Shown piece after piece: positions 1 to 7,707 of a stretch of DNA of 17,167 nucleotides. Position numbers and translations under genes: made by a program. Each line of letters begins with the position of its first letter. Position 1 is the stretch's first letter. A model generated the notes under the pieces. The model saw nothing but the letters and a program-made list of their open reading frames with translations, was not told where the DNA came from and did not search any database. The stretch is from Propionibacterium sp. (GTDB lineage: Bacteria > Actinomycetota > Actinomycetes > Propionibacteriales > Propionibacteriaceae): contig JAAYAO010000189.1 of assembly GCA_012719335.1 (NCBI GenBank), positions 1 through 17,167 of the forward strand, written 5' to 3'.

Positions 1-452
1 AGCACCGAGGTGAACACCTCGCCGGAGCCCGGGATGTCGTCGATCGGGCTGGGCTCGGCGGTTGCGGGCATGTTGTCGTCCCACTCGTCGTTGTCGGCGA
101 CGGCGAACACCCCCGAGGCGCGGGTGAAGTTCTCCCGGCCCTGGCCGGGGGCCGCCTGCGACCAGAAGTCGGGGGTGGTGAACGACCAGCCGCGCCATTC
201 CTCGACGCCCTTGCCGGCCATCGAGTCGAGGTTGGTGATCGACCACCCTTCGGGGGTGGTGTGGGTGAAGCCGAGCAGGTCGGCGGGCAGATGGGTCTCG
301 TGGACCCGGGGGCGCAGCTGATCGCTGAGCCCGTCGAAGTTCTCGCTGAACACGGTGGCGGCCGACGCCGAGGGCGCGGACCACACGAGGGGAGCTGCAA
401 TCATCGCTCCCACAGCGACCGCGCTCAGTGCGCGGCGGGCGATGCTGGACAT
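1..452 (-). CDS. Exported protein, N-terminal fragment (possible secreted phosphoesterase)
   Basis: The gene runs off the left edge, so only the first 150 codons are visible. It opens with a classical Sec signal peptide: Arg6-Arg7, a hydrophobic core at about residues 8-26 and an ASA-type cleavage site near residue 31. The mature part starts TVFSENFDGL and carries a Trp-rich section (EEWRGWSFTTPDFWS) and an acidic stretch (VADNDEWDD), which looks like an extracellular beta-sandwich domain. From memory, similar N-termini occur on secreted calcineurin-like phosphoesterases of actinomycetes, but no catalytic motif lies inside the window, so the function is a guess. The ATG at 452 is supported by a GAAAGAGG Shine-Dalgarno with 8 nt spacing. 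Export is well supported; the phosphoesterase idea is not. Confidence 0.6.
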   Translation of the reverse strand, partial: MSSIARRALSAVAVGAMIAAPLVWSAPSASAATVFSENFDGLSDQLRPRVHETHLPADLLGFTHTTPEGWSITNLDSMAGKGVEEWRGWSFTTPDFWSQAAPGQGRENFTRASGVFAVADNDEWDDNMPATAEPSPIDDIPGSGEVFTSV

Positions 453-646
453 GCCTGACACCTCTTTCCGTTGCTGGGTTGGTGAGCACCAGACAATCGG
501 CCGAGGTCCAACTCCACCTCCGGCGGCAGATGACCTGGGCGTGACGTTTGGGGGAACGGTGTGGCCAAACCCGCGCCAGATCCGTTCCGGCTACACCTGT
601 CCGACACCGTGCGGTCTTCGTGGCACCCGACTTGGCCACCAACCCG

Positions 647-723
647 CTGCTGCAAACCGCCTCGTTTCGGGTCGTTATCCGATATGCGAGGTCAAGGGCC
701 GGAAAGAAGGCGGTTTGCAGCAG
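647..723 (+). repeat. Repeat A, copy 1 (77-bp element with 16-bp perfect terminal inverted repeats)
   Basis: Both ends carry the same 16-mer in opposite orientation, CTGCTGCAAACCGCCT at 647-662 and its complement at 708-723. Imperfect inverted similarity continues outward: GGCCACC, then CCCG, on the left from 634, and CGGGTGGCC on the right to about 732. The inner 45 bp are asymmetric and give the element a direction (core TATCCGATATG). The second copy at 7708-7784 lies in the opposite orientation. Aligned by hand without gaps, 64 of 77 positions agree. No target-site duplication is evident and there is no transposase nearby. It could be a small non-autonomous mobile element, a REP-like sequence or a structured RNA or DNA site. 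Confidence 0.85.
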
Positions 724-744
724 CGGGTGGCCACGCCGGACACG

Positions 745-780
745 AAAAAGCGCGGCGGCCCCGAAACGGGACCGCCGCGC
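745..780 (-). terminator. Rho-independent terminator of pgi
   Basis: Read on the minus strand, a 14-bp GC-rich stem with one G-U pair and a 3-nt loop (arms 767-780 and 750-763) is followed directly by five Us (745-749). It lies 16 nt beyond the pgi stop codon. This is the clearest intrinsic terminator in the window. Confidence 0.88.
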
Positions 781-796
781 AACCGGGCGAGCAGGG

Positions 797-2464
797 TCAG
801 CGGCGCTGCTCGCGGTAGTAGTTCACCAATGCCTGGGTCGAGGCATCCTGACGCTCCAGGGCCTCGGTGTCGCCACCGACCGCCGGAGTGATCTGCAGGG
901 CGAGCTGCTTACCCAGCTCGACACCCCACTGGTCGAAGGAGTCGATGCCCCAGACGATGCCCTGCACGAAGGTGATGTGCTCGTACAGCGCGATCAGGGC
1001 ACCCACGGTGCGCGGATCGAGCTCGGCGGCCATGATCGAGGTGGTCGGCCGGTTGCCGGGGAAGGTGCGGGCGCTGACAATCTCCTCGGCCACCCCGTCG
1101 GCACGCACCTCGTCGGCGGTCTTGCCGAAGGCCAGCGCGGCGGTCTGGGCGAAGAAGTTGGCCAGGAACAGTTCGTGCACGTCGGCGTCACCGTCGGTGA
1201 TCGCGTGCGCCGGGTTGGCAACCGCGATGAAGTCGGCCGGCACCAACCGAGTGCCCTGATGGATCAACTGGTAGAAGGCGTGCTGACCGTTGGTGCCCGG
1301 TTCACCCCAGAACACCTCGCCGGTGTGGGTGACCACCGGGCTGCCGTCCCAGCGCACCGACTTGCCGTTCGACTCCATGGTGAGCTGCTGCAGGTAGGCC
1401 GGGAAGCGGTGCAGATACTGCGCGTAGGGCAGCACGGCATGGGTTTCGGCGCCGAAGAAGTTGACGTACCAAATGTTCAGCATGCCCATCAGCAGCGGGA
1501 CGTTCTCGGCCGGGTCGGCCTCGGCGAAGTGCTTGTCCATCCGGTGGAAGCCGTCGAGGAACTCGGCGAACCGCTCCGGGCCCAGGTACACCGCGAGCAC
1601 GGTGCCGACGGCCGAATCGACCGAGTACCGGCCGCCCACCCATTCCCAGAAACCGAAGGCGTTGTTCGGGTCGATGCCGAAGTCGGCGACCTTGTCCAGT
1701 GCGGTGGAGACGGCCACGAAGTGCTTCGAGATCGCCTCGGCCTCGTTGCCGTCGTTGAGCACCCCGCTGTGCCGCAGTTCGCGCAGCAGCCACTGGCGTG
1801 CCATCCGGGCGTTGGTCAGGGTCTCCAGGGTGGTGAAGGTCTTGGAGGCCACCACGAACAGGGTGGTTTCCGGGTCGAGCCCGAAGGTCTTCTCGAACAC
1901 ATCGGTGGGGTCGATGTTGGAGATGAAGCGGCATTCCAGGCCGAGCTGCCCGTACGGCTTGAGCGCCTCGTAGACCATCACCGGGCCGAGGTCGGAGCCC
2001 CCGATGCCGATGTTGACCACCGTGTTGATCGGACGTCCGGTGATGCCCAGCCACTCCCCCGACCGCACCCGGCGGGCGAAGTCGTAGATCTTCTCCAGTT
2101 CGGCGTGCACCTGGTCGACCACGTTGGTGCCCTCGACCTCGAGGGTGTCCCCCTTCGGACGGCGCAGCGCGGTGTGCAGCACCGACCGGTTCTCGGTGAC
2201 GTTGATCCGGTCACCGCGGTACATCGCGTCCCGCATCTCCGGCACCCGCACCTCGCGGGCGAGGTCGACCAGCGCCTCGACGATCTCGGTGTTGATCAGG
2301 TTCTTCGACAGGTCGACATGCAGGCCCGCGGCCGAATGGGTCAGGTCGGCGACCCGGTTCGGGTCGTCGGCGAACCATTGACGCAGATCGGGGACGAGCG
2401 CGGACTTCAGTTCGGTCAAACGCGCCCATGCGGCGGTGGTGGTGGGATCAACAGGAGCAGCCAT
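797..2464 (-). CDS. pgi: Glucose-6-phosphate isomerase
   Basis: Interconverts glucose-6-phosphate and fructose-6-phosphate in cytosolic glycolysis and gluconeogenesis. The length of 555 residues from this ATG is normal for the long bacterial Pgi form. Family signatures are present: the sugar-phosphate loop [11 protein letters not shown], the first Pgi signature around [15 protein letters not shown], the catalytic-region stretch [10 protein letters not shown], and the second signature [16 protein letters not shown] near the C-terminus. A GTG two codons upstream (2470) is the only alternative start. Neither has a Shine-Dalgarno, and a -10-like TAGCAT ends 6 nt before the ATG, so leaderless initiation at 2464 seems likely. 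Transcribed divergently from dgt and closed by a strong terminator. Confidence 0.96.
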   Translation of the reverse strand: MAAPVDPTTTAAWARLTELKSALVPDLRQWFADDPNRVADLTHSAAGLHVDLSKNLINTEIVEALVDLAREVRVPEMRDAMYRGDRINVTENRSVLHTALRRPKGDTLEVEGTNVVDQVHAELEKIYDFARRVRSGEWLGITGRPINTVVNIGIGGSDLGPVMVYEALKPYGQLGLECRFISNIDPTDVFEKTFGLDPETTLFVVASKTFTTLETLTNARMARQWLLRELRHSGVLNDGNEAEAISKHFVAVSTALDKVADFGIDPNNAFGFWEWVGGRYSVDSAVGTVLAVYLGPERFAEFLDGFHRMDKHFAEADPAENVPLLMGMLNIWYVNFFGAETHAVLPYAQYLHRFPAYLQQLTMESNGKSVRWDGSPVVTHTGEVFWGEPGTNGQHAFYQLIHQGTRLVPADFIAVANPAHAITDGDADVHELFLANFFAQTAALAFGKTADEVRADGVAEEIVSARTFPGNRPTTSIMAAELDPRTVGALIALYEHITFVQGIVWGIDSFDQWGVELGKQLALQITPAVGGDTEALERQDASTQALVNYYREQRR

Positions 2465-2470
2465 GGCCAC

Positions 2471-2476
2471 ATGCTA
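2471..2476 (-). promoter_or_regulatory. Putative -10 box of a leaderless pgi transcript
   Basis: On the minus strand TAGCAT is followed by six bases and then the pgi ATG, so transcription would start at the A of the start codon. There is no Shine-Dalgarno. No good -35 box is visible, which is common in actinobacterial promoters. Confidence 0.4.
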
Positions 2477-2500
2477 GTGCGCCGGGTTCGGCCGGTTTCA

Positions 2501-2516
2501 GGCACGTCCCCGTGCC
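2501..2516. repeat. Small perfect hairpin between pgi and dgt
   Basis: GGCACG and CGTGCC form a 6-bp stem around a TCCC loop inside the 119-bp divergent promoter region. It could be an operator or a leader hairpin, or chance in GC-rich DNA. Confidence 0.3.
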
Positions 2517-2583
2517 CCGCCGTGACCCCGTCCGGGCACCGGCTGCCAGACTGGACGCAACCGAACCCAGCAGGAGGTGGTCG

Positions 2584-4116
2584 ATGAGTCACCCGGAACG
2601 CAGTGCCCGTGCCCGCTCCGAGGAGGAGACGATGCGGCCGCTGGCGGTCGGTTCGGAATCGGAGTTCCGGGTCGACCTGGAGCGGTTGCGCTTCGCCCCG
2701 TCCTTCGCCCGGCTGGCCGAGGTGACCCAGGTGGTGACCTCGGGAGCCACCGGCGGCGTGGTGCACAACCGGATGACCCACTCGATCAAGGTCACCGCGG
2801 TGGCCCGGGCGATCGCGGTACATCTGTTGCGCACCAAGGACGCGGCGCTTCTGGACGAGATGGGCGGGCTGCACCACGTGGTCGCCCAGGCCGCCGCGGT
2901 TGCCCATGACGTCGGCCACCCGCCGTTCGGGCATCTGGGTGAGCGGGTGCTCGACCGGCTCGGCCGGGAGCATTTCGGACTCGGTGACGGCTACGAGGGC
3001 AACGCCCAGTCGTTTCGGCTGATCACCGAGTTGGAGGTGCACGGCCCCGGCAGCGACGGGCTGAACCTGACCGCCGCGGTGCGTGCCTCGATCCTGAAGT
3101 ACCCGTGGGGACGACAGGTCGTCCCGTCCCCGCATCCCAGCGAGTGGCTGACCATGCCGCGTGGCGCCGGGCCCGGCGAGGCCCCCGGATCGACCAAGTT
3201 CAACGCCTACCTGCCCGACCTGACCGAGCTGATCGAGGTGCGCGAGGCGTTCCCGATGGTTCCCCCGGGCCGGCAAACCCTGGAATGTGCGGTGATGGAT
3301 CTGGCCGACGACATCGCCTACTCGTTGCACGACCTGGAGGACTTCCACCGCTCCGGAGTGCTGCAGTATTCGGCCACCAGCCGGGAGTTCCGCCGCTGGC
3401 TGCACGAACGCACCGAGTGGCGGCTGCTCAGCGACCACGACCTGGCCCAGCGCGCCCGCACCCCCGGCGCCGGGCTGGAAACACTGCGCCGCCGACTGGC
3501 CGAGAAGGACAACTGGATCTTCACCGAGGAAGCGTTCATGGACGCGGTGGCGCGGATCGCCGACGAGTTCATCGAGCCGGTGCTGGGCACTCCCTACGAC
3601 GGGTCGATGATGGCCGACCGGGCGATCTCGGGTTTCCTGTCGGTGTGGATCGACCACTTCATCGAGTCGGTGCAGTTGGAGCCCGAACCCCACGTGCGCT
3701 CGGCCTACGTCCACCTCGACACAATGGCTTGGCACGAGGTGCAGGTGTTGAAGTTCGTGCACCAGTACTTCGTGCTGCACCGGCCCGATCTGGCGATGTA
3801 CCAGCGCGGTCAGGCCACCCTGTTGCGGCAGGTGGTGCGCGCCTTCGATGCCTGGTTGTCCGACCGGCACGACATCGACCGGGCACCCCGCCGGCTGGTC
3901 GATCTGGTCGCCACCGCCCAGGACGGCTACCGCCGGGTGGCCCGGGAACACCCCGAATGGCTGGCCGGGCAGACCTCGGAAACCGAGCTGACCCGGATGG
4001 CCCGGGGCCGCGGGATCCTCGATTACGTCTCGTCGCTGACCGACTCCCAGGTGTTCAGTTATGCCGGACGCCTGAGTGGTTCGGCCCAGGCACTCTGGAC
4101 CGGCGGCGGGGTTTGA
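2584..4116 (+). CDS. dgt: dGTP triphosphohydrolase-like HD-domain protein
   Basis: Predicted to hydrolyse dNTPs (dGTP in the founding enzyme) to the nucleoside and tripolyphosphate, which controls the dNTP pool. The 510-residue protein has the full dGTPase signature set: RLAEVTQV then NRMTHSIKV (His66), the metal-binding pair His108-Asp109 in AAVAHDVGHPPFGHLGE, the EGNAQSFR motif at about 138-145, and DLADDIAYSLHDLEDF with the last HD metal ligand at about Asp239-Asp243. The ATG at 2584 has a perfect AGGAGG 6 nt upstream, so the longer upstream open frame is not used. The family also includes enzymes with broader dNTP specificity, so the exact substrate is not fixed by sequence. Confidence 0.9.
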   Translation: MSHPERSARARSEEETMRPLAVGSESEFRVDLERLRFAPSFARLAEVTQVVTSGATGGVVHNRMTHSIKVTAVARAIAVHLLRTKDAALLDEMGGLHHVVAQAAAVAHDVGHPPFGHLGERVLDRLGREHFGLGDGYEGNAQSFRLITELEVHGPGSDGLNLTAAVRASILKYPWGRQVVPSPHPSEWLTMPRGAGPGEAPGSTKFNAYLPDLTELIEVREAFPMVPPGRQTLECAVMDLADDIAYSLHDLEDFHRSGVLQYSATSREFRRWLHERTEWRLLSDHDLAQRARTPGAGLETLRRRLAEKDNWIFTEEAFMDAVARIADEFIEPVLGTPYDGSMMADRAISGFLSVWIDHFIESVQLEPEPHVRSAYVHLDTMAWHEVQVLKFVHQYFVLHRPDLAMYQRGQATLLRQVVRAFDAWLSDRHDIDRAPRRLVDLVATAQDGYRRVAREHPEWLAGQTSETELTRMARGRGILDYVSSLTDSQVFSYAGRLSGSAQALWTGGGV

Positions 4117-4137
4117 CCTGCGGTGGCCCCGCCACCC

Positions 4138-4215
4138 ATGACCGAAGACGCAAGCAGGGAGGCGTCCGAAGCCATAGTGGCCGTCACCTCGGCCGGGGCT
4201 CGAGGTTTCAGTCAT
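4138..4215 (+). repeat. Repeat B, copy 1 (about 78 bp, diverged)
   Basis: Begins ATGACCGAA and ends TTCAGTCAT, its near-inverted complement, with a GCCATAGTGG core. The ends and core match the copies at 9419-9495 and 9560-9636; the inside right half has diverged. GCCACCC immediately precedes it, as in copy 2. It sits 21 bp after the dgt stop codon. The left part can be read as a short peptide, but the frame is not kept through the element, so I treat it as non-coding. Confidence 0.7.
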
Positions 4216-4263
4216 CGCGACGCGGCCGCCGTCCCCAACCCGCCCCGATGGGCACACGACGAA

Positions 4264-4297
4264 CGGGCGGGCCGCCACCACAGTGACGACCCGCCCG
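4264..4297. terminator. Possible shared terminator between convergent dgt and the flavoprotein gene
   Basis: CGGGCGGG (4264-4271) and CCCGCCCG (4290-4297) form a perfect 8-bp stem with an 18-nt loop between two convergent genes. No U-tract follows on either strand, so termination is only plausible. Confidence 0.4.
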
Positions 4298-4309
4298 CTG
4301 AAGCGTGAA

Positions 4310-5848
4310 TCAGTTCTTGGCCATGTCCAGGGCGGCCAGGTAGCTGAACACCATGGACGAGCCGATCGGGTTGCCGCCGCCGGGGTAGACCTTGCCCGAG
4401 GCCGGGGCCATCGAGTTGCCGGCCGCGTACAGGCCCGGGATCACGTTGCCCCCGGTGTCGAGCACCCGGGCGTCCACGTCGGTCTTCAAACCACCCTTGG
4501 TGCCCAGATCCGACAGCCCGAATTGCGCGGCGTGGAAGGGGCCCTCGGTGATCGGCACCAGCGGCGACTTGCCCTCGCTGAACGAGCGGTCGTAGGCCTC
4601 ACCGCCACGGTCGAAGTCCTCGTCCTTTTCGTTCGCCGCGAACTCGTTGAACCGCTCGACGGTGGCGACCAGCTTGTCGGCCGGCACACCGATTTTGTCG
4701 GCGAGTTCCTCGAGGGTATCGGCGGTGTGCCACAGCCCGGCCTCGCGGTACTCCTCGGTCTCGACCATCGGCACGCTGGTGGCGTTGCAGGGCACCCGCT
4801 CGCCGGCCCGGTTGTCGTAGACCATCCAGTACGGCAGCGTCATCCGGCCCTCGTCAACCAGGTCGATGATCGCCCGGCCGAGCTTGTCATAGGCCCACGA
4901 CTCGTTGACGAACCGCTCCCCGTGGTTGTTCACGAAGATGCCGCCGGTGAACCACAGCGAGAAGGTGGACGAGCCGTCCGGGTGGGTCAAACCGGGTGAC
5001 CACCAGGCCTGGTCCATCAGCGCGGTGTCGGCGCCCAGCTCGATCGCCGACTGCTGCACCAGACCGAAGTTGCGGGGGGCACCCATGGTGTCGCGGGCGT
5101 GCCCGGGGACGCCGTACTTCTCGCGCATCTCCTGGTTCTGCTCGAAGCCACCGGCAGCCACCAGGACGCCCTTGGTGGCCTTGATCGCCTTGTCCTGACC
5201 GTCGATGCTGACGATCACGCCGGCCACCCGGCCGTCCTCCATGATCAGCTTGCGGCCCTCGGCGTTGCGCCGCATGGTGACGTTGGGCTCCTTGGAGAGG
5301 TTGAGCACCAGGCGCCCGATCAGGGCCTGGCCGCCGATCATCATGTCGGGGAGCGGCTCCCCGCGGCGTTCGGCGGGCAGCCCCGAGCGCACCTGGTCAC
5401 GCAGGTCGCCCATCTCCTCGGCCGGGAAGTACATCGGCATCATGTGCCGGCCGCCCTCGTTGTGGGCGGTGGGTTCCTTGCCGAAGTAGTCGGGCCAAGG
5501 GTAGATCAGAAATTCCATCAGCCCGTTGTCCTCGAGGTACTTCACCAGGGCCGGGCCGCCGGCAAGGTAGGCCTCCTGCAGTTCGCGCGGGGAGTCGTCA
5601 CCGACGATGCCGTGGTAGTACTGCGCGGCGGCTTCGGGGGTGTCCTCGACGCCGGCCCGCTTCAGGGCCTGGTTGTTCGGCCACCACAGTCCGCCGCCGC
5701 TGTAGGCGGTCGTGCCACCGAATCGGTCGGTGGCTTCGGCCACCAGCACCTTCAGGCCCTCGCGGGCGGCGACCAGCGCGCCGGTCAACGAACCGCCGCC
5801 GGCCCCGATCACGACAACGTCGTATTCCTCATCCCAAGTCTGCGTCAT
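4310..5848 (-). CDS. 3-ketosteroid delta-1-dehydrogenase-like FAD-dependent oxidoreductase
   Basis: FAD flavoprotein of the succinate dehydrogenase/fumarate reductase superfamily, most like KstD, which introduces the 1,2 double bond into the A-ring of 3-ketosteroids. The 512-residue length matches KstD. Visible features are the dinucleotide-binding loop GAGGGS (15-20) with Glu38, the FGGTTAYSGGGLWWPNN block (43-59), YPWPDYFG (116-123), NESWAYD (315-321), and the C-terminal KVYPGGGNPIG stretch. Tyr121, Tyr320 and Tyr488 fall close to the three catalytic tyrosines I recall for Rhodococcus KstD1 (119, 318, 487). No other steroid-degradation gene is in the window, so a different enone substrate is possible. 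There is no Shine-Dalgarno; a -10-like CATGCT ends 6 nt before the ATG. Confidence 0.8.
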   Translation of the reverse strand: MTQTWDEEYDVVVIGAGGGSLTGALVAAREGLKVLVAEATDRFGGTTAYSGGGLWWPNNQALKRAGVEDTPEAAAQYYHGIVGDDSPRELQEAYLAGGPALVKYLEDNGLMEFLIYPWPDYFGKEPTAHNEGGRHMMPMYFPAEEMGDLRDQVRSGLPAERRGEPLPDMMIGGQALIGRLVLNLSKEPNVTMRRNAEGRKLIMEDGRVAGVIVSIDGQDKAIKATKGVLVAAGGFEQNQEMREKYGVPGHARDTMGAPRNFGLVQQSAIELGADTALMDQAWWSPGLTHPDGSSTFSLWFTGGIFVNNHGERFVNESWAYDKLGRAIIDLVDEGRMTLPYWMVYDNRAGERVPCNATSVPMVETEEYREAGLWHTADTLEELADKIGVPADKLVATVERFNEFAANEKDEDFDRGGEAYDRSFSEGKSPLVPITEGPFHAAQFGLSDLGTKGGLKTDVDARVLDTGGNVIPGLYAAGNSMAPASGKVYPGGGNPIGSSMVFSYLAALDMAKN

Positions 5849-5854
5849 GGGTTG

Positions 5855-5860
5855 AGCATG
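5855..5860 (-). promoter_or_regulatory. Putative -10 box of a leaderless transcript for the KstD-like gene
   Basis: Minus-strand CATGCT followed by CAACCC and then ATG. It abuts the perfect hairpin at 5860-5879, which would sit between the -10 and -35 positions. Confidence 0.35.
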
Positions 5861-5879
5861 CCGGGCACGGTTGCCCGGC
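5860..5879. repeat. Perfect 8-bp stem hairpin, terminator or operator
   Basis: GCCGGGCA and TGCCCGGC flank a 4-nt loop. It lies downstream of the SH3/M15-like gene (same strand) and just upstream of the KstD-like gene. Without a U-tract it may be a weak terminator for the first gene or an operator over the promoter of the second. Confidence 0.5.
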
Positions 5880-5915
5880 TCGGGCCCGATCCCACTGAAA
5901 GGAACGGTTTGTGCG

Positions 5916-6953
5916 TCAGCGGACGGCGACGTGCACGTGGTTGCGGTGGTTGGCGTTGGCCGACCCGCGGTCGCTCATCATCCGCCAGCCGTCGCCGGAG
6001 CGCTGGGCGGTCCAGATCTTCTGGTCGAAGATGATCTCGGAGATCCCGTAGGTGCCGGCGTTGGCGCGCAGCCAGTTGGCCAGCGACCAGCCCAGGGCGT
6101 TACCCGAGGAGGAGCTCCAGTTCGGAATCATCGCGTCGATCGCGCGGCCGCTGGGGTGGGCCGGGTAGGGATCGGCCCGCACGCCGCCGTAGGACGAGAT
6201 CGACGGGTAGTTGGCACAGATGGCGTTGTGCAGGGTGTGCGCGCGGCTGGTCAACCCGGGCAACTGCGTCCGGCAGGACCCCGAGCCACCGGTGGCGGCC
6301 GGGCCGTCGGTGCGTCCGGCACCCGAACCGCCGGAGGACGTGCCGGAGCTCGACGAACCGGAGCCGCTCGGGGTTTCGGCAACCGGCTCGGTGCTGCTGA
6401 GGTACTCGCCGGAGACCCAGCGGGGCTTTTCGTCGACGGTGATCTCGACCCAGCCCTGGTTCTTCCAGCCGGTGGTGGTGACCTTGCTGCCCTCGGAGAG
6501 CACGGCAACTTCCTTGCCCTCGGACGAGGGGGTGTCGCGCACCCGCAGGGTGGTGGTGGTCCACATCGTGCCGGCCTTGCCGGTGGCGGCGATCTTGCCG
6601 ATCTTGCCGCCGTCGTCCAGGGCCTTCTGCTGGTCGGGGCTGAGCCCGGCACCACGATCCAATTCGGGACGCGGGGTGTCGCGGGTGGGGCGATCAGCGG
6701 CGCGGGAGGCGGCGAGGCCCACCTCGGGGAATGCCGCGGCGTTCAGGGCTGCGGCCTCGATGTTGTTGTCCCCGGGTACCGCCATGATCGGCTCGAAGTC
6801 CATCTGGGGCAGGACAGCCATTGCGGCCCCGCCACCGACCAGGGTGGCTGCGGCGACCGCGGCAACCCCGGCGTTGAGGCGGGAAGTCATGGCTGAACGA
6901 ACGTTTTTCGTCGTCGCCAAGGAGTGGATCTTGGTGAACCAGGTGGGGGCCAA
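5916..6953 (-). CDS. Exported SH3-domain protein with M15/ARB_07466-like C-terminal domain
   Basis: Likely cell-wall-associated. The 345-residue protein has a signal peptide or N-terminal anchor (hydrophobic at about 27-49 after Arg-rich residues), a low-complexity stretch to about 125, a bacterial SH3-like domain at about 131-187 (LRVRDTPSSEGKEVAVL, GWVEITV, RWVSGEYL), a Ser/Gly-rich linker (about 195-226), and a C-terminal domain (about 230-345). The last carries HPSGRAIDAMIP (His266, Asp273) and a terminal NHVHV (His339, His341), a spacing like the metal ligands of M15-type peptidases. The start is a TTG supported by AGGAG 7 nt upstream (6961-6965); an ATG at 6890 right before the hydrophobic segment is the alternative and lacks a Shine-Dalgarno. 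Peptidoglycan hydrolysis is inferred, not shown. Confidence 0.82.
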   Translation of the reverse strand: MAPTWFTKIHSLATTKNVRSAMTSRLNAGVAAVAAATLVGGGAAMAVLPQMDFEPIMAVPGDNNIEAAALNAAAFPEVGLAASRAADRPTRDTPRPELDRGAGLSPDQQKALDDGGKIGKIAATGKAGTMWTTTTLRVRDTPSSEGKEVAVLSEGSKVTTTGWKNQGWVEITVDEKPRWVSGEYLSSTEPVAETPSGSGSSSSGTSSGGSGAGRTDGPAATGGSGSCRTQLPGLTSRAHTLHNAICANYPSISSYGGVRADPYPAHPSGRAIDAMIPNWSSSSGNALGWSLANWLRANAGTYGISEIIFDQKIWTAQRSGDGWRMMSDRGSANANHRNHVHVAVR

Positions 6954-6993
6954 GAGGAATCTCCTGCGTCGAGACCGAATCGTTACCGAAAGG

Positions 6994-7023
6994 AGTGTAA
7001 GCGGGCTCCTGAGAAAAACTCAA
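6994..7023 (-). promoter_or_regulatory. Promoter of the SH3/M15-like gene
   Basis: On the minus strand TTGAGT (7023-7018) and TACACT (6999-6994) are separated by 18 bp. The -35 box overlaps the stop codon of the upstream tetR-type gene. Transcription would start near 6987, leaving a leader of roughly 34 nt that contains the AGGAG and the TTG start. This is the best-formed -35/-10 pair in the window. Confidence 0.55.
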
Positions 7024-7640
7024 ACTCGAGGTCCGGCGTCGAGCGGGAAGAGTTGGGCGGCGGTTCCGGCGGCCAGCAGATAGGCCGGCGCCAGGGTGTC
7101 CACGTCGTCTTCCGGGGCGGACAGTTGGTGCAACAGCAAGCCGTCGACCAGGGCGATCACCATCCGCGCCGCAGCCACCGGATCGTCGGCCATCGACAGG
7201 GACGCAGCAGTGGCGTCGAGGAACCGGCGACGGCCGCGGCCGATGGCGCCCTGCAGCTCCGGGTGGCGGCTCGCATGCAGGAAGATCTCGTAGCGGGCGC
7301 GGGTCAGGTGCGGGTGGGCAGTGAGCCGGTGCCAGGTGTCGCGGGCCGCGACCCACACCTCGGTGGGCATCCGCCCGGTTTCGTTCGCCTCGGCCATCTG
7401 CGCGGGGGTGACCTCCATCACCGCGTCGATTTCCAGTGCGGCCAACTCCTCGACCACCGCCTCGATCAACCCATCCAGGGTGGCGAAGTGGTACTTCACC
7501 AACCCTTGGGAGACCTCGGCCCGCTGCTCCACCCGGCGGTGGGTCACCCCGCGCATCCCCTCGAGGGACAGTTGTTCGATCGCGGCCTGCACCAGCCGGG
7601 CGCGCATCGCCTCGGCTGCCGCATCACGGGAGGTGGCCAT
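7020..7640 (-). CDS. TetR/AcrR-family transcriptional regulator
   Basis: A 206-residue DNA-binding repressor-type protein. The N-terminal helix-turn-helix lies at about residues 12-60 (RLVQAAIEQLSLEGMRGVTHRRVEQRAEVSQGLVKYHF-like pattern with the family-typical LVKYHF end), followed by an all-helical ligand and dimer domain ending near residue 200. The ATG at 7640 is chosen because the protein then begins a few residues before the first HTH helix; the 35 extra codons of the longer open frame run into repeat A2. TAGGCT lies 7 nt before the ATG with no Shine-Dalgarno. The ligand and target are unknown. It lies 66 bp upstream of the SH3/M15-like gene on the same strand, but that gene has its own promoter, so a shared function is not implied. 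Confidence 0.9.
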   Translation of the reverse strand: MATSRDAAAEAMRARLVQAAIEQLSLEGMRGVTHRRVEQRAEVSQGLVKYHFATLDGLIEAVVEELAALEIDAVMEVTPAQMAEANETGRMPTEVWVAARDTWHRLTAHPHLTRARYEIFLHASRHPELQGAIGRGRRRFLDATAASLSMADDPVAAARMVIALVDGLLLHQLSAPEDDVDTLAPAYLLAAGTAAQLFPLDAGPRV

Positions 7641-7647
7641 GCCCCCG

Positions 7648-7653
7648 AGCCTA
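7648..7653 (-). promoter_or_regulatory. Putative -10 box of a leaderless tetR-type transcript
   Basis: Minus-strand TAGGCT, seven bases, then ATG; no Shine-Dalgarno. Confidence 0.38.
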
Positions 7654-7707
7654 ACCACCCCACATCGGCCGGGCCGGGCCTGCGCGGCCTCCGGTGCGAG
7701 CCGGCCC

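Larger units (their letters stand above)
453..796. other. Non-coding gap with repeat A1 and the pgi terminator
   Basis: These 344 bp separate the start of the exported-protein gene from the end of pgi. The left half should hold the promoter of the minus-strand exported-protein gene, but I cannot pick convincing -35 and -10 boxes. The right half holds the 77-bp inverted-repeat element A1 and a strong terminator for pgi. Open frames crossing the gap have no recognisable protein character and are not called. Confidence 0.7.

Noticed and set aside
647..723. Repeat A as a CRISPR repeat or integrase attachment site
   Set aside because: Only two copies 7 kb apart in opposite orientation, no spacers, no cas or integrase gene, and no tRNA gene in the window.
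548..2587. 679-codon plus-strand frame through pgi
   Set aside because: Antisense shadow of pgi, which has all family signatures on the minus strand.
2416..4281. 621-codon open frame on the minus strand opposite dgt
   Set aside because: Antisense shadow of a clear HD-domain gene; no protein motifs and composition typical of GC-driven frames.
4123..4308. Small open frame after dgt (61 codons)
   Set aside because: It is built from repeat B1 and the hairpin that follows; no Shine-Dalgarno and no frame conservation with the other B copies.
6890..7019. Possible c-di-AMP (ydaO-type) riboswitch ahead of the SH3 gene
   Set aside because: Such riboswitches often precede actinobacterial cell-wall hydrolase genes, but the leader here is only about 34 nt to the TTG, or about 97 nt to the ATG, and I cannot find the conserved motif blocks.
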